The notes under the pieces: generated by a model
The model's database searches: none
What the model saw: only the letters and a program-made list of their open reading frames with translations
Told to the model about the DNA's origin: nothing
Shown: one piece after another, positions 44,620 to 55,012 of the stretch
Layout of the letters: every line of letters starts with the position of its first letter
How positions within the stretch are numbered: the first letter of the stretch is position 1
Origin: Halomonas salipaludis
GTDB lineage: Bacteria > Pseudomonadota > Gammaproteobacteria > Pseudomonadales > Halomonadaceae
NCBI RefSeq assembly: GCF_002286975.1
Contig: NZ_NSKB01000002.1
Location: forward strand, 186,001 to 250,000
Direction of reading: 5' to 3'
Length of the DNA stretch: 64,000 nucleotides
Program-made: the position numbers and the translations under genes

Positions 44620-47454
44620 TCATGCATTGAAGGCGTCGTCTACCAGTTGGCGCTGCTGTTCGACGTGTACGGACATATAGCCCGCGGCGGGGGCAGCCGA
44701 TGCCGGGCGGCCAGCGAATTTGAGCTCGCGACCCAGGCCGTTGTGCAGCATGTCGGCAACTACCCGCATATGGTGCTGGCTCTGGTACCAGGCGCCCTGG
44801 TTGAGCGGTTCTTCCTGACACCACACAATCTGTTCGAGGTTGGTATAGCCCTTGAGCGCTTCGTAGAGCTCCTCCTTGGGGAAGGGATAGAGCTGCTCGA
44901 GACGCACCACCGCGGTGTCTTCGCGCTCATGCTCGCTGCGATAAGCGGCCAGGTCGTAGTAGACCTTGCCGGCGCACAGCACCACGCGTTTGACCTTCTC
45001 GGCGTCGAGCTTGCCCTGGTCCGCCAGCACCATGTGGAACTTGCCGTGGGCCAGCTCCTCGAGGGTCGAGGTCGCCTCCTTGTGGCGCAGCAGGCTCTTG
45101 GGCGACATCACCACCAGCGGCTTGCGTAGCGGCCGGATGACCTGGCGACGCAGCAGATGATAGATCTGTGCCGGTGTCGTCGGCACGCAGACCTGCATGT
45201 TGTGCTCGGCGCACATCTGCAGGAAGCGCTCCAGGCGCGCCGAGGAGTGCTCGGGGCCCTGCCCTTCGTAGCCGTGGGGCAGCAGCATGGTCAGACCGCA
45301 CAGCCGGCCCCACTTGGTCTCGCCAGAGGAGATGAACTGGTCGACCACCACCTGGGCACCGTTGAAGAAGTCGCCGAACTGCGCCTCCCAGACCACCAGG
45401 TGGTTGGGTGCCGTCGTCGAATAGCCGTACTCGAACGCCAGCACCGCCTCTTCCGAAAGGAAGGAGTCGTGAATGGTGAAGCGCGGCTGGCCGTCGGCCA
45501 TATGCTGCAGCGGCACATAGGTGCTGCCGTCCTTCTGGTTGTGCACCACCGCATGGCGGTGGGAGAAGGTGCCGCGCCCAGAGTCCTGACCGGTGATGCG
45601 GATCGGGTGTCCCTGGTCGAGCAGAGTGGCGTAGGCCAGGGTCTCGGCAAAGCCCCAGTTGAGTCCCATGCCGCCGGCCTGCATCTTGCGACGATCTTCG
45701 TAAATCTTGGCCACCTGACGCTGCACCTGAACGCCGTCGGGCACCTCGCACATCTTGGCGGCGAGCTGCTGCATGCGCTTCATGTCGAAGGTGGTATCGG
45801 CATCGCCGGTCCACTCATGGCCCAGGTAAGGTCCCCAGTCGACGAATAGCTCGGTGTTGGGCTCCTTGACCAGGGCGTTGGCCACATGGTTGCCGGCCAT
45901 CAGGTCTTCGCGATAGGTCTCGCCCATCGCCTTGGCGTCATCCTCGGAGAGCACCCCCTCCTCGACCAGTCGCTTGGCATACAGCGCCCGCGCCGAAGGG
46001 TGGTTCTTGATCTTCGAGTACATCATCGGCTGGGTGCCGGACGGCTCGTCGGCCTCGTTGTGGCCACGACGGCGGTAGCAGACCAGGTCGATGACCACGT
46101 CACGCTTGAACTGCTGACGATAGTCGATGGCCACCTGGGTGGCGTGCAGTACCGCATCCGGGTCGTCGCCGTTGACGTGGAAGATCGGCGCCTGAACCAT
46201 CTTGGCGATATCGGTGCAGTACTCGGTGGAGCGGGTGTCGTCGGGATGCGAGGTGGTGAAACCGACCTGGTTGTTGATCACGATGTGCAGCGTGCCGCCG
46301 GTCTTGTAGGCACGGGTCTGGGACATCTGGAAGGTCTCCATGACCACGCCCTGGCCGGCGAACGCCGCGTCACCGTGAACGTTGATCGGCAGTACCTTGT
46401 CCCCCGCCGGGTCGTCGCGACGATCCTGACGGGCGCGCACCGAGCCCTCCACCACCGGCGCCACGATCTCCAGGTGCGACGGGTTGAAGGCCAGTGCCAG
46501 GTGGACTTCGCCCCCCGGGGTCATGACGTTGGAGCTGAAGCCCTGGTGATATTTGACGTCGCCGGAGCCGCGTTCGATGACCTTCTTGCCGTCGAACTCC
46601 TCGATCAGCTCGGAGGGGCTCTTGCCGAGGATATTGACCAGCAGGTTGAGGCGGCCGCGGTGGGCCATGCCGATCACCACTTCCTTGGTGCCATAGCCAC
46701 CGGCGCGCTGGATGATCTCGTCCATCATGGGAATGAAGGACTCGCCGCCCTCGAGACCGAAACGCTTGGTGCCCGGGTACTTCGAGGCCAGGTAGTTCTC
46801 GAGCCCTTCCGCGGCGCTGAGCCGTTCCAGCACGTGCTTGCGCACCTCGGGGCTGAACTTGGGCTTCGAACGCACCGACTCGAAGCGCTGCTGCAGCCAG
46901 CGCTTCTCTTCGGTGTCGACGATATGCATGATCTCGCAGCCGATCGACCGGCAGTAGGTCTCGTCCAGCGCCTGGACGATCTCCTTGAGCGGCGCCTTGT
47001 CCTTGCCCAGGAAGAACGAGCCGGTCTGGAATTCGGTGTCCAGGTCGGCATTGGTCAACTGGTGGAAGGAGAGGTCGAGGTCGGGAACCGGAACCGGGCT
47101 ACGCAGGTCGAGCGGATCGATATCGGCCTTCTGGTGCCCGCGGAAGCGGTAGGCGTTGATCAGCTGCAGCACCTTGACCTGTTTCTTGTTCTCGCCGCTG
47201 TCGGCGGCGCTGACGGCCTGGGTGCTGCGGCGTGACTTGCCGAGCTGATAGAACTGGTCGCGAATCGGGCTTAGCGGAACATCGTGGGAGGTACTGCCTT
47301 CAGGACGCGGCAACTGGTCGAAGTAGTTGCGCCATTCGTCGGGGACAGCATTGGGATCAACGAGGTACTGCTCGTAGAGCGCTTCTACGTAGTGGGCATT
47401 GCCACCACTCACGTGAGAAGTACGCCACATCAACTCCATTATGCCTTCTTGCAT
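44620..47454 (-). CDS. sucA: 2-oxoglutarate dehydrogenase E1
   Basis: A 944-residue thiamine-diphosphate enzyme that decarboxylates 2-oxoglutarate and passes succinyl to SucB. Landmarks: [12 protein letters not shown], the active-site [25 protein letters not shown] and [16 protein letters not shown], and the C-terminal [15 protein letters not shown]. The start at [21 protein letters not shown] is chosen because Pseudomonas SucA begins in the same way (MQES-MQRMW); an ATG five codons later (47439) has a better AGAAGG and is the alternative. It is preceded by a terminator-like hairpin after sdhB, so a separate suc promoter is likely. Confidence 0.96.
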   Translation of the reverse strand: MQEGIMELMWRTSHVSGGNAHYVEALYEQYLVDPNAVPDEWRNYFDQLPRPEGSTSHDVPLSPIRDQFYQLGKSRRSTQAVSAADSGENKKQVKVLQLINAYRFRGHQKADIDPLDLRSPVPVPDLDLSFHQLTNADLDTEFQTGSFFLGKDKAPLKEIVQALDETYCRSIGCEIMHIVDTEEKRWLQQRFESVRSKPKFSPEVRKHVLERLSAAEGLENYLASKYPGTKRFGLEGGESFIPMMDEIIQRAGGYGTKEVVIGMAHRGRLNLLVNILGKSPSELIEEFDGKKVIERGSGDVKYHQGFSSNVMTPGGEVHLALAFNPSHLEIVAPVVEGSVRARQDRRDDPAGDKVLPINVHGDAAFAGQGVVMETFQMSQTRAYKTGGTLHIVINNQVGFTTSHPDDTRSTEYCTDIAKMVQAPIFHVNGDDPDAVLHATQVAIDYRQQFKRDVVIDLVCYRRRGHNEADEPSGTQPMMYSKIKNHPSARALYAKRLVEEGVLSEDDAKAMGETYREDLMAGNHVANALVKEPNTELFVDWGPYLGHEWTGDADTTFDMKRMQQLAAKMCEVPDGVQVQRQVAKIYEDRRKMQAGGMGLNWGFAETLAYATLLDQGHPIRITGQDSGRGTFSHRHAVVHNQKDGSTYVPLQHMADGQPRFTIHDSFLSEEAVLAFEYGYSTTAPNHLVVWEAQFGDFFNGAQVVVDQFISSGETKWGRLCGLTMLLPHGYEGQGPEHSSARLERFLQMCAEHNMQVCVPTTPAQIYHLLRRQVIRPLRKPLVVMSPKSLLRHKEATSTLEELAHGKFHMVLADQGKLDAEKVKRVVLCAGKVYYDLAAYRSEHEREDTAVVRLEQLYPFPKEELYEALKGYTNLEQIVWCQEEPLNQGAWYQSQHHMRVVADMLHNGLGRELKFAGRPASAAPAAGYMSVHVEQQRQLVDDAFNA

Positions 47455-47608
47455 CTCTCGGTCACCCTGCACTGATGGGGTGTTGTCGGCGCCTGATACG
47501 ACGTCGCCGCATCGGCGTTTCTGGTGCCCTGCCGGCGGGGCAGTCATGCTGTCCGGCATGCCTGGACAGGCTGCGTTGCCTGAGCCTCGGCCTGGCCAAT
47601 GATCGTCG

Positions 47609-47632
47609 AAAGCCGGTGCCACGGGCACCGGC
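47609..47632 (-). terminator. terminator-like hairpin between sdhB and sucA
   Basis: A 9-bp stem (GCCGGTGCC / GGCACCGGC) with a 3-base loop, followed on the minus strand by TTTC. It probably ends part of the sdh transcript. Confidence 0.55.
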
Positions 47633-47717
47633 TCTCTGCGATCAGGGCCGTGATGGACTGCGACACTCGGTCACAGCCCAAAACCGGGCTACATGATAGC
47701 AAGCCTGGGGCCGCGAT

Positions 47718-48428
47718 TTAAGTGGCATTGGCCAACAGCATCTCGCGGATCTTGCCGATCGCCCGGGTCGGATTGAGGCCCTTGGGACATACCGACACGC
47801 AATTCATGATCCCGCGGCAGCGGAATACGCTGAACGGATCCTCGAGATCGGCCAGGCGCGCCTGGGTCGCTTCGTCACGCGAATCGGCCAGGAAGCGGTA
47901 GGACTGCAGCAGGCCGGCAGGGCCAACGAACTTGTCCGGGTTCCACCAGAACGACGGACACGCGGTCGAACAGCAAGCGCACAGGATACACTCGTAGAGG
48001 CCGTCGAGCTTGTCGCGCTCTTCCGGCGACTGCAGGCGCTCGATGGCCGGTGCCGGGGTGTCGTTCTGCAGATACGGCTGGATGCGCTCGTACTGCTTGT
48101 AGAAGATCCCCATGTCGACCACCAGGTCGCGGATCACCGGCAGACCGGGCAGCGGGCGCAGCACCAGCTTGTTGTTCTTGACCACTTCCGACAGCGGCGT
48201 AATGCAGGCCAGGCCGTTCTTGCCGTTCATGTTCATGCCGTCGGAGCCGCAAACTCCCTCGCGGCAGCTGCGGCGATAGGCCATGGAGCTGTCCTGCTCC
48301 TTGGTCAGGTGCAGCACGTCGAGCACCATCAGGTCGCGCCCCTTGGTGTCGACCTGGAACTCCTGCATATACGGCGCGGAGTCGGTTTCCGGGTTGTAGC
48401 GGTATACGGATACCTGAAGCGTGGACAT
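47718..48428 (-). CDS. sdhB: succinate dehydrogenase iron-sulfur subunit
   Basis: A 236-residue electron-transfer subunit. The [2Fe-2S] cysteines are in SCREGVCGSDGMNMNGKNGLAC (about residues 55-75), and the [4Fe-4S] and [3Fe-4S] cysteines in CILCACCSTACP (about 146-157) and CRGIMNCVSVCPKGLNP (about 203-219). It passes electrons from SdhA to quinone in the membrane anchor. It lies 10 bases after sdhA as the last gene of sdhCDAB. Confidence 0.97.
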   Translation of the reverse strand: MSTLQVSVYRYNPETDSAPYMQEFQVDTKGRDLMVLDVLHLTKEQDSSMAYRRSCREGVCGSDGMNMNGKNGLACITPLSEVVKNNKLVLRPLPGLPVIRDLVVDMGIFYKQYERIQPYLQNDTPAPAIERLQSPEERDKLDGLYECILCACCSTACPSFWWNPDKFVGPAGLLQSYRFLADSRDEATQARLADLEDPFSVFRCRGIMNCVSVCPKGLNPTRAIGKIREMLLANAT

Positions 48429-48438
48429 CGTGACCCCC

Positions 48439-50211
48439 TTAATAAGTACGGACTTTCGGCTCGAAGGTATCGACGGTCTTCGGCGTGAAGTTGACGTCGC
48501 GCTTGCCCAGTGTCTTGTCAGCGGGGAAGTAGAGCGAGTGCTTCAGCCAGTTGACGTCGTCACGATCCGGATAGTCGTAGCGGGAGTGCGCGCCGCGACT
48601 CTCCTTGCGCTCCAGTGCCGAGATTGCGGTGGCCTCGGCCACTTCCATCAGGTTATCGAGTTCCAGCGCTTCGACACGCGCGGTGTTGAAGGCGTTGGAC
48701 TTGTCACCCATGCTGGCATTGGCGATTCGCTCGCGCAGGTCGGCGAGCTTCTTGACGCCCTCCTGCATGTTGTCTTCCTGGCGGAACACGCCGAAGGCGT
48801 TCTGCATGATGTCCTGCAGCTCGGCCTTGAGCTCCGGCACGCTCTCGCCGCCGCTGGACTCGTTCCAACGGCTCATGCGCTTCATCGCCGCATCGACGTC
48901 GGATTCAGAGGCGTCGAGGTAATCGATGCCCTCGTTGAGCGCACCCTCGATGAACATCCCGGCCGCACGGCCGAACACCACCAGATCGAGCAGCGAGTTG
49001 CCACCCAGGCGGTTGGCGCCGTGCACCGACACGCAGGCCGCCTCGCCGCAGGCGAACAGGCCGTTGACGATCTGGTCGTTGCCGTCGGCGTCCTGCATGA
49101 TCGCCTGGCCGTGCACGTTGGTGGGGATCCCGCCCATCATGTAGTGACAGGTCGGCACCACCGGGATCGGCTCCTTGGCCGGGTCGGCGTGAGCAAAGGT
49201 CTTGGACAGCTCGACGATGCCCGGCAGACGCTTGCCCAGCACCTCTTCGCCGAGATGGTCGAGCTTGAGGAAGACGTGGTCGCCCTTCTCGCCGCAGCCG
49301 CGCCCCTCGAGGATCTCCATGACCATCGAGCGCGCTACCACATCGCGGCCGGCCAGATCCTTGGCGTTGGGCGCATAGCGCTCCATGAAACGCTCGCCGT
49401 CCTTGTTGACCAGGTAGCCGCCCTCACCGCGACAGCCCTCGGTGACCAGGGTACCGGCGCCGTAGATACCGGTGGGGTGGAACTGCCACATCTCCATGTC
49501 CTGCATCGGGAAGCCGGCACGCAGCGCCATGCCGATGCCGTCCCCGGTGTTGATCAGGGCATTGGTGGTCGAGGCGTAGATGCGCCCGGCACCGCCGGTG
49601 GCCAGCACCGTGGCCTTGGACTTGACGTGCACCACTTCGCCGGTCTCGATGTCCAGCGCGATGCAGCCGACCACGTCGCCGTTGGCATTCTTGACCAGAT
49701 CCACCGCATACCACTCGTTGAGGAAGGTGGTATTGTTCTTCAGGTTGTTCTGGTAAAGGGTGTGCAGCAGGGCATGGCCGGTGCGGTCGGCCGCGGCACA
49801 GGTGCGCGCCGCCTGGCCGCCCTCGCCGAAGTTCTTGGACTGGCCGCCGAACGGACGCTGATAGATGCGGCCGTTATCGAAACGCGAGAACGGCAGCCCC
49901 ATGTGCTCGAGCTCGAAGACCGCCTTGGGGCCCTCGGAGCACATGTACTCGGCGGCGTCCTGGTCGGCGATATAGTCGCCGCCCTTGACGGTGTCATACA
50001 TGTGCCAGCGCCAGTCGTCGTTGGGATCGGCCGAGGCGATGGCACAGGTGATACCGCCCTGGGCAGAGACGGTGTGCGAGCGGGTCGGGAAGACCTTGGA
50101 GAGCACCGCGGTCTTCTTGCCGGACTTGGCCAGCTCGAGCGCGGCACGCAGGCCGGAGCCACCCCCGCCGATGATGATGGCGTCGAAGGACAGGCTACGC
50201 ATGTTGGACAT
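48439..50211 (-). CDS. sdhA: succinate dehydrogenase flavoprotein subunit
   Basis: A 590-residue catalytic subunit oxidising succinate to fumarate. FAD-binding [15 protein letters not shown] (residues 11-25), the covalent-FAD histidine in [11 protein letters not shown] (about 46-56), and the substrate-binding [11 protein letters not shown] and [19 protein letters not shown] blocks are complete. GGGAG precedes the ATG, which is three bases after the sdhD stop. It is cytoplasmic, bound to the membrane through SdhB, SdhC and SdhD. Confidence 0.97.
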   Translation of the reverse strand: MSNMRSLSFDAIIIGGGGSGLRAALELAKSGKKTAVLSKVFPTRSHTVSAQGGITCAIASADPNDDWRWHMYDTVKGGDYIADQDAAEYMCSEGPKAVFELEHMGLPFSRFDNGRIYQRPFGGQSKNFGEGGQAARTCAAADRTGHALLHTLYQNNLKNNTTFLNEWYAVDLVKNANGDVVGCIALDIETGEVVHVKSKATVLATGGAGRIYASTTNALINTGDGIGMALRAGFPMQDMEMWQFHPTGIYGAGTLVTEGCRGEGGYLVNKDGERFMERYAPNAKDLAGRDVVARSMVMEILEGRGCGEKGDHVFLKLDHLGEEVLGKRLPGIVELSKTFAHADPAKEPIPVVPTCHYMMGGIPTNVHGQAIMQDADGNDQIVNGLFACGEAACVSVHGANRLGGNSLLDLVVFGRAAGMFIEGALNEGIDYLDASESDVDAAMKRMSRWNESSGGESVPELKAELQDIMQNAFGVFRQEDNMQEGVKKLADLRERIANASMGDKSNAFNTARVEALELDNLMEVAEATAISALERKESRGAHSRYDYPDRDDVNWLKHSLYFPADKTLGKRDVNFTPKTVDTFEPKVRTY

Positions 50212-50214
50212 GGA

Positions 50215-50562
50215 TCAGGCTCCCCACAGAATTTGAATGCCCCAGACCAGGAACACGAAGATGGCCAGGATGATGGCGCTCTGCACCGCCAGGCGAATGC
50301 CGGTCGGCTTGAGATAGTCGGTGGTCACGGTCCATAGCCCGATCCAGGCGTGGGCAGCAATCGAGACGAACGCCAGCAGCGAGAAGATGCGCATCCAGGT
50401 CTGGGCGAACAGGCCGCTCCAGGTGGCGTAGTCGAGGCCCGGGTTAAGCAGCAGGTAGGCAACGATGAAGAGCGTGTAGAGTGCCAGGATGACCGCCGAG
50501 AAGCGCTGGATCAGCCAGTCGGATAGGCCGCTGCGACCGAAGTTCGTAATATTGGTTACCAT
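50215..50562 (-). CDS. sdhD: succinate dehydrogenase membrane anchor subunit D
   Basis: A 115-residue anchor with three helices (about 17-40, 55-77, 89-112), the same length as E. coli SdhD. The heme-ligand histidine is in SIAAHAWIGLWTVTTDY (about residues 66-82), and the quinone-site Tyr/Asp are in the same segment. GGAG lies before the ATG. It overlaps sdhC by 7 bases. Confidence 0.94.
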   Translation of the reverse strand: MVTNITNFGRSGLSDWLIQRFSAVILALYTLFIVAYLLLNPGLDYATWSGLFAQTWMRIFSLLAFVSIAAHAWIGLWTVTTDYLKPTGIRLAVQSAIILAIFVFLVWGIQILWGA

Positions 50563-50933
50563 ACCCAGACTCCTGCGAGAATCACCAGAACCGCACTGAC
50601 CACCACGGTGATCTGTGCCTTGCGCATGCCGCTTTCGAGGGTCACGCCGATGTTGAGATCCATCAGCAGGTGCTTGATGCCGGCCACGAAGTGGAAGGCC
50701 AATGCCGACAGCAGCCCCCAAGCAACCAGCTTGGCCAGCAGGTTGTTGGCCAGGGCGTCCTGCACCGCATAGAAGCCCGCCGGGGACGACAGCGACTTGT
50801 CCAGCGCCCAGAAGGCAAAAATCAGGCCGACGAACAGGATAATGCCGGTGATGCGGTGAGTGATCGACGTCAGGGCGGGTAGCGGTAGCTTGATGGTGGA
50901 GATATCGAGATTAACGGGTCGTTTGCTATTCAC
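50556..50933 (-). CDS. sdhC: succinate dehydrogenase cytochrome b556 subunit
   Basis: A 125-residue anchor with three helices. The family opening KRPVNLDISTIKLPLPALTSITHRITG contains the conserved S-x-x-H-R-x-[ST]-G, and the heme histidine is in FHFVAGIKHLLMD (about 80-92). The start is probably the GTG at 50933 (VNSKRPVN), with a GTG four codons earlier at 50945 as the alternative; neither has a strong ribosome site. It is the first gene of sdhCDAB, with its promoter at 51064-51092. Confidence 0.93.
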   Translation of the reverse strand: MNSKRPVNLDISTIKLPLPALTSITHRITGIILFVGLIFAFWALDKSLSSPAGFYAVQDALANNLLAKLVAWGLLSALAFHFVAGIKHLLMDLNIGVTLESGMRKAQITVVVSAVLVILAGVWVW

Positions 50934-51063
50934 GGCTCTATACACACTCTCTTGGCCCGCTCTGTGCTTCGGGCATGGCCCGAGCGGGCGGTGGTTTTGA
51001 GGAAGGGCTCGGCCGGCTGCCAAGTCGGCACGACCTCCAGTTCCTGCCAGTCGCGCGGGGTGG

Positions 51064-51092
51064 ATTATAGGGACTGGGGCCCACCATGACAA
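51064..51092 (-). promoter_or_regulatory. sigma-70 promoter of sdhCDAB
   Basis: On the minus strand TTGTCA (51092-51087), a 17-base spacer and a perfect TATAAT (51069-51064) stand about 130 bases before sdhC. Confidence 0.82.
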
Positions 51093-51173
51093 ATTGTCGA
51101 CGACCGCTTGCGACCATGGTGTAGGCCTTGACCCTTCGCCGCCAGCGCGGACAATGGTGCAAAGCACCAATAA

Positions 51174-51192
51174 CTATACAAGGCCTGTATAG
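51174..51192. promoter_or_regulatory. inverted repeat in the sdhC-gltA divergent region
   Basis: CTATACA-N5-TGTATAG forms a perfect 7-5-7 palindrome. It lies between the two promoters, 41 bases upstream of the gltA -35. Smaller palindromes flank it: TGGTGC-AAA-GCACCA at 51155-51169 and CCCGC-N6-GCGGG at about 51203-51218. It may be an operator for coordinated TCA-cycle control; the regulator is unknown. The rest of 50946-51337 is leader sequence. Confidence 0.45.
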
Positions 51193-51232
51193 AAACAGAA
51201 AGCCCGCACAACAGCGGGTCGCCATGGGCTAA

Positions 51233-51260
51233 TTGACAATCCCCGGCACGCTTCTATAGT
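51233..51260 (+). promoter_or_regulatory. sigma-70 promoter of gltA
   Basis: A perfect TTGACA (51233), 16-base spacer and TATAGT (51255) lie 78 bases before the gltA start, on the strand of gltA. Confidence 0.85.
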
Positions 51261-51337
51261 GGGCGAACCTTTTTCGCCGGCTTGGCAAGCGGGACAACGA
51301 CTTATCGTCTGACGACAAAACTGGAGAGGAGGCCGAC

Positions 51338-52624
51338 ATGGCTGACAGAAAAGCAAGATTGACCGTAGACGGGCTCGACAAGACGATCGAATTTCCGGTC
51401 TATTCTGGCAGCATGGGCCCGGACGTCATCGACGTGCGCACTCTGAGCGCCGAGGGGCTGTTCACCCACGACCCGGGCTTCATGGCCACCTCTTCCACCG
51501 AGTCGGCGATCACCTTCATCGACGGCGGCAAGGGCGTACTGCTGCACCGCGGCTATCCCATCGGCCAACTGGCTGAGAACTCCAACTTCGTCGAGCTGAG
51601 CTACGCCCTGCTGTTTGGCGAGCTGCCCAACGACGAGGAGTTCAACAAGTTCGAGCGCACCATCCGCAATCACACCATGGTGCACGAGCAGCTAGCCAAT
51701 TTTTTCAAGGGCTTCCGCCGTGACGCCCACCCCATGTCGATCCTGTGCGGCGTGGTCGGCGGCCTGGCGGCCTTCTACCACGACCATCTCGACATCACCA
51801 AGGAGGAGGATCGGACCATCAGCGCGATCCGCCTGATCGCCAAGATGCCGACCCTGGCGTCGATGTGCTACAAGTACAACATCGGCCAGCCGTTCAACTA
51901 TCCCCGCAACGACCTGAGCTACGCCGAGAACTTCCTCTACATGATGTTCAGCAACCCCTGCGAGGAGTTCAAGGTCAACCCGGTGTTCGCCAAGGCCATG
52001 GATCGCATCTTCATGCTCCACGCCGACCACGAGCAGAACGCCTCCACCTCCACGGTGCGCCTGGCCGGCTCCACCGGCGCCAACCCCTTCGCCTGTATCA
52101 GCGCCGGCATTGCAGCGCTGTGGGGGCCGGCCCACGGTGGCGCCAACGAGGCCGTGCTGAACATGCTCGACGAGATCGGCGACGAGTCCGAGGAGAACAT
52201 CCAGCGCTTCGTCGACCGCGCCAAGGACAAGAGCGACCCGTTCAAGCTGATGGGCTTCGGCCACCGGGTATATCGCAACTTCGACCCGCGCGCCAAGGTC
52301 ATGAAGGAGACCTGCGACGAAGTGCTGGCCGAACTGGGCATGGCCGACGACCCACAGCTCAAGATCGCCAAGCGCCTCGAGCAGATTGCCCTCGAAGACG
52401 AGTACTTCATCGAGCGCAAGCTCTATCCCAACGTCGACTTCTACTCCGGCATCATCCTCAAGGCGATCGGTATTCCCACCAATATGTTCACCGTGGTGTT
52501 CGCCGTGTCGCGCACCATCGGCTGGATCTCGCACTGGAACGAGATGATCAGCAGCAACTACAAGATCAGTCGCCCGCGCCAGCTCTACACCGGCCACACC
52601 GAGCGCGACTACCCGGCCAAGTAG
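51338..52624 (+). CDS. gltA: citrate synthase (type II, NADH-sensitive class)
   Basis: A 428-residue enzyme condensing acetyl-CoA and oxaloacetate to citrate, the entry step of the TCA cycle. Catalytic residues lie in [25 protein letters not shown] (His near residue 229), [12 protein letters not shown] (His near 266), [13 protein letters not shown] (His near 307) and the Asp in the DFYSGIIL block near 366. The N-terminal small domain typical of the hexameric Gram-negative type is present. GGAGAGGAGG precedes the ATG. It is divergent from sdhC and followed by a hairpin terminator. Confidence 0.97.
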   Translation: MADRKARLTVDGLDKTIEFPVYSGSMGPDVIDVRTLSAEGLFTHDPGFMATSSTESAITFIDGGKGVLLHRGYPIGQLAENSNFVELSYALLFGELPNDEEFNKFERTIRNHTMVHEQLANFFKGFRRDAHPMSILCGVVGGLAAFYHDHLDITKEEDRTISAIRLIAKMPTLASMCYKYNIGQPFNYPRNDLSYAENFLYMMFSNPCEEFKVNPVFAKAMDRIFMLHADHEQNASTSTVRLAGSTGANPFACISAGIAALWGPAHGGANEAVLNMLDEIGDESEENIQRFVDRAKDKSDPFKLMGFGHRVYRNFDPRAKVMKETCDEVLAELGMADDPQLKIAKRLEQIALEDEYFIERKLYPNVDFYSGIILKAIGIPTNMFTVVFAVSRTIGWISHWNEMISSNYKISRPRQLYTGHTERDYPAK

Positions 52625-52666
52625 CCCCACCGTCACCACCCGACAGGCACCACCGTCTGTCACTGC

Positions 52667-52691
52667 GCGGGCCACCCTGAGGGTGGCCCGC
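52667..52691 (+). terminator. terminator hairpin of gltA
   Basis: An 11-bp stem (GCGGGCCACCC / GGGTGGCCCGC) with loop TGA, followed by the T-rich TGCGTTTCTT. It lies 42 bases after the stop. Confidence 0.75.
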
Positions 52692-53155
52692 TGCGTTTCT
52701 TGCCGGCATCCCGCCACCGATTACAGGCCTTGTACAAGCCCCTCCCGCCGCTGGCAGCAGCAAGCTGCGCCTGTGCGCAGCATGCTGCACCACGGCGAAC
52801 CCCGACGACTCCTCGCCTCCCGAGGGACTGTCATGGGTTTTCCACACAATCTGTGGATAACACTGTGAGCAACCTCGAGATAAGCCGCACAAGTTACCAT
52901 GACAAGCGGGCTACAGTTAGATTGCTCAAATTTTGAGCAATTCTATGTCATTGATTTATAACGATTAAACGGAATTTTTCCGAACAGCCCCAGCTTACAT
53001 CAGGGTTGTGCACAAGCCGTCAACGCCGCATAGCGCCCGTGGACAACTCAGGGGATATGTCAAGCCTGAAAGGCCGATTTATGGCTCATACGTAAGGGGC
53101 AGAAAAGCAGACAACGCCATGTGCTTGCGCGTCATATCGCCGTGCGGGTGCACTA
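52692..53155. other. gene-free AT-rich region with DnaA boxes and a palindrome
   Basis: No credible gene. Two inverted DnaA boxes, TTTTCCACA (52838-52846) and TGTGGATAA (52852-52860, exact consensus), are five bases apart. A perfect 21-bp palindrome (10-bp arms ATTGCTCAAA / TTTGAGCAAT around one T) occupies 52921-52941. An AT-rich run continues to about 52980. TTGTGCACAA, a near-box palindrome, is at 53006-53015. The set resembles a DnaA-binding or origin-like site. Confidence 0.5.
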
Positions 53156-53185
53156 ACGAAAAGAGACGCCGCAAGGGCGTCTCTT
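53156..53185 (-). terminator. terminator after the tRNA genes
   Basis: A 10-bp stem (AAGAGACGCC / GGCGTCTCTT) with a 5-base loop, ending in TTTT on the minus strand, 12 bases beyond the tRNA-Glu 3' end. Confidence 0.85.
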
Positions 53186-53196
53186 GGTAAAGTAGG

Positions 53197-53272
53197 TGGC
53201 GTCCCATAGGGGGTTCGAACCCCTGTTACCGCCGTGAAAGGGCGGTGTCCTGGACCACTAGACGAATGGGAC
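53197..53272 (-). tRNA. tRNA-Glu (anticodon TTC)
   Basis: 76 bases including an encoded CCA. Acceptor GTCCCAT/ATGGGAC, anticodon loop CCTTTCA with TTC, T loop GGTTCGAACC. It lies after tRNA-Ala and gltX on the same strand, an arrangement also found in Pseudomonas, and puts the tRNA beside its own synthetase gene. Confidence 0.96.
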
Positions 53273-53286
53273 GCAGCGTTCCGAGA

Positions 53287-53362
53287 TGGTGGAGCCTAGC
53301 GGGATCGAACCGCTGACCTCAACACTGCCAGTGTTGCGCTCTCCCAGCTGAGCTAAGGCCCC
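53287..53362 (-). tRNA. tRNA-Ala (anticodon GGC)
   Basis: 76 bases including CCA. The anticodon stem CAACACTGGCAGTGTTG presents GGC. The acceptor stem keeps the G3-U70 wobble pair that identifies alanine tRNAs. It is 14 bases upstream of tRNA-Glu. Confidence 0.96.
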
Positions 53363-53430
53363 GTCCCTCAAGAACGAGGCGTATACTACCCGGCGCCTCA
53401 TTCTTCGTCAACCGCTTTTCGCGCCTCGCC

Positions 53431-54909
53431 TCACAGCTCGCGGAATTCCTTCTCGAAACGCTTGGCCTGCTTCTTGGACACGCCGCCGAGCACCTCGATG
53501 GCATGGCGCAGCCGTGCGCGGGTCATGTCGGAGCCGAGGATCACCATCGCATCCATCACCGAGGTGGAGGTGGCCGAGCCGGTCACGGCGATGAATACCG
53601 GCGCCAGCAAGGCCTTCATCTTGAGCTCGAAGTGTTCGCCCAGCACCTTGACCTCGGCCAACAGCACCTCCTTGTCCCAGCGCGACACGCCTTCCAGGCG
53701 CCAGACCAGGAACTGCAGCAGCTTGAGCAGCGTCTCGCGCTCAAGCTTGACGTCGGCGAAGCTCGCTTCGTCGATGGCCGGCAAGCCGGAGAAGAAGTGC
53801 CCGGCCAGCGGCGCGACCTGGGACAGGGTATCCACCCGCGGGCGTACCTGGGGCAGGATCTGGTTGACGTAGGCTTCGTTGAAGGCCCAGTCGCGCAGCG
53901 CCTGGAGAAACGCCGCATCGTCGAGATCCTCGCGGATATAGACGCCGTTGAGCCAGGTCAGCTTGTCCAGGTCGAACACCGGCCCGCCCAGCGACACGCG
54001 CTGGATATCGAAACTGGCCATCATCTCGTCGAGGGAGAACTTCTCGCGGTCGTCGGGCATCGACCAGCCCATGCGGCCCAGGTAGTTGGTCACCGCCTGG
54101 GGCAGGAACCCCATGCGCCGGTAGTAGTTGATCGAGGTCGGGTTCTTGCGCTTGGAGAGCTTGGACTTGTCCGGGTTGCGCAGCAGCGGCATATGGCAGA
54201 GTTGCGGCATCTGCCAGCCGAAGTACTCGTAGAGCAGCTGGTGCTTGGGCGCCGAGTTGATCCACTCCTCGCCACGCAGCACGTGGCTGATGCCCATCAG
54301 GTGGTCGTCGACCACGTTGGCCAGGTGGTAGGTGGGCATGCCGTCGGACTTGAGCAGAATCTGCGCATCGACTTGGGCCCAATCGACCTCGATCTCGCCA
54401 CGCAGCATGTCGTTGACCACACAGGTGCCTTCGCTGGGTACCTGCATGCGCACCACGTAGGGCCAGCCCTCCTGCTCGCGACGCGCCTGCTCGTCGTCGG
54501 GCAGCGCCAGGTCGACGGGCTTGAGTGCCATCTGCAGGCCAGCGGCCTTGCGCGCCTCGCGCAGCTCGTCGAGCTCCTCGCTGGTGCGGTAGCACTTGAA
54601 GGCGTGGCCGGCATCGAGCAGCCGCTGGGCATGCTCGGCGTAGATCTCGCCGCGCTCGCTCTGGCGATAGGGCCCGTGAGGGCCGCCCACGTCAGGCCCT
54701 TCGTCCCAGTCGAGGCCCAGCCAGCGCAGCGAGTCGAGGATCATCTGCTCGGACTCCGGCGTCGAGCGCACCCGGTCGGTGTCCTCGATGCGCAGCACGA
54801 ACTGGCCGCCGTGCTGGCGAGCGAAGCACAGGTTGAACAGCGCGATATAGGCGGTGCCGACATGGGGGTCGCCGGTCGGCGACGGGGCGATGCGCGTGCG
54901 TACGGTCAT
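53431..54909 (-). CDS. gltX: glutamyl-tRNA synthetase
   Basis: A 492-residue class I synthetase charging tRNA-Glu. The HIGH motif is HVGT in [13 protein letters not shown] (residues 9-21) and the KMSKS motif is KLSKRK near 240; the VLRIEDTDR and [13 protein letters not shown] blocks are standard. The start at [10 protein letters not shown] has AAGG upstream; the frame extends 49 codons further back without family similarity. tRNA-Ala and tRNA-Glu genes follow on the same strand. Canonical enzyme, as opposed to the short Glu-Q-RS form. Confidence 0.97.
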   Translation of the reverse strand: MTVRTRIAPSPTGDPHVGTAYIALFNLCFARQHGGQFVLRIEDTDRVRSTPESEQMILDSLRWLGLDWDEGPDVGGPHGPYRQSERGEIYAEHAQRLLDAGHAFKCYRTSEELDELREARKAAGLQMALKPVDLALPDDEQARREQEGWPYVVRMQVPSEGTCVVNDMLRGEIEVDWAQVDAQILLKSDGMPTYHLANVVDDHLMGISHVLRGEEWINSAPKHQLLYEYFGWQMPQLCHMPLLRNPDKSKLSKRKNPTSINYYRRMGFLPQAVTNYLGRMGWSMPDDREKFSLDEMMASFDIQRVSLGGPVFDLDKLTWLNGVYIREDLDDAAFLQALRDWAFNEAYVNQILPQVRPRVDTLSQVAPLAGHFFSGLPAIDEASFADVKLERETLLKLLQFLVWRLEGVSRWDKEVLLAEVKVLGEHFELKMKALLAPVFIAVTGSATSTSVMDAMVILGSDMTRARLRHAIEVLGGVSKKQAKRFEKEFREL

Positions 54910-55012
54910 CTGCTGCAATCCTTGGGTCGAGAAGCTTGCCGGCATTATACGCACTCCCCCGCCGCCCATCAGCCGGGGAATCACCGCCAGCCCCCCAGCG
55001 TCCACTAGCGGA

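Noticed and set aside
52838-53015. Firm call as chromosomal origin oriC
   Set aside because: Only two good DnaA boxes, no dnaA, dnaN, rpmH or gidA nearby; reported as an origin-like finding instead.
53319-53504. 61-codon open frame across tRNA-Ala and the end of gltX
   Set aside because: Overlaps a confident tRNA and the 3' end of gltX; a chance frame.
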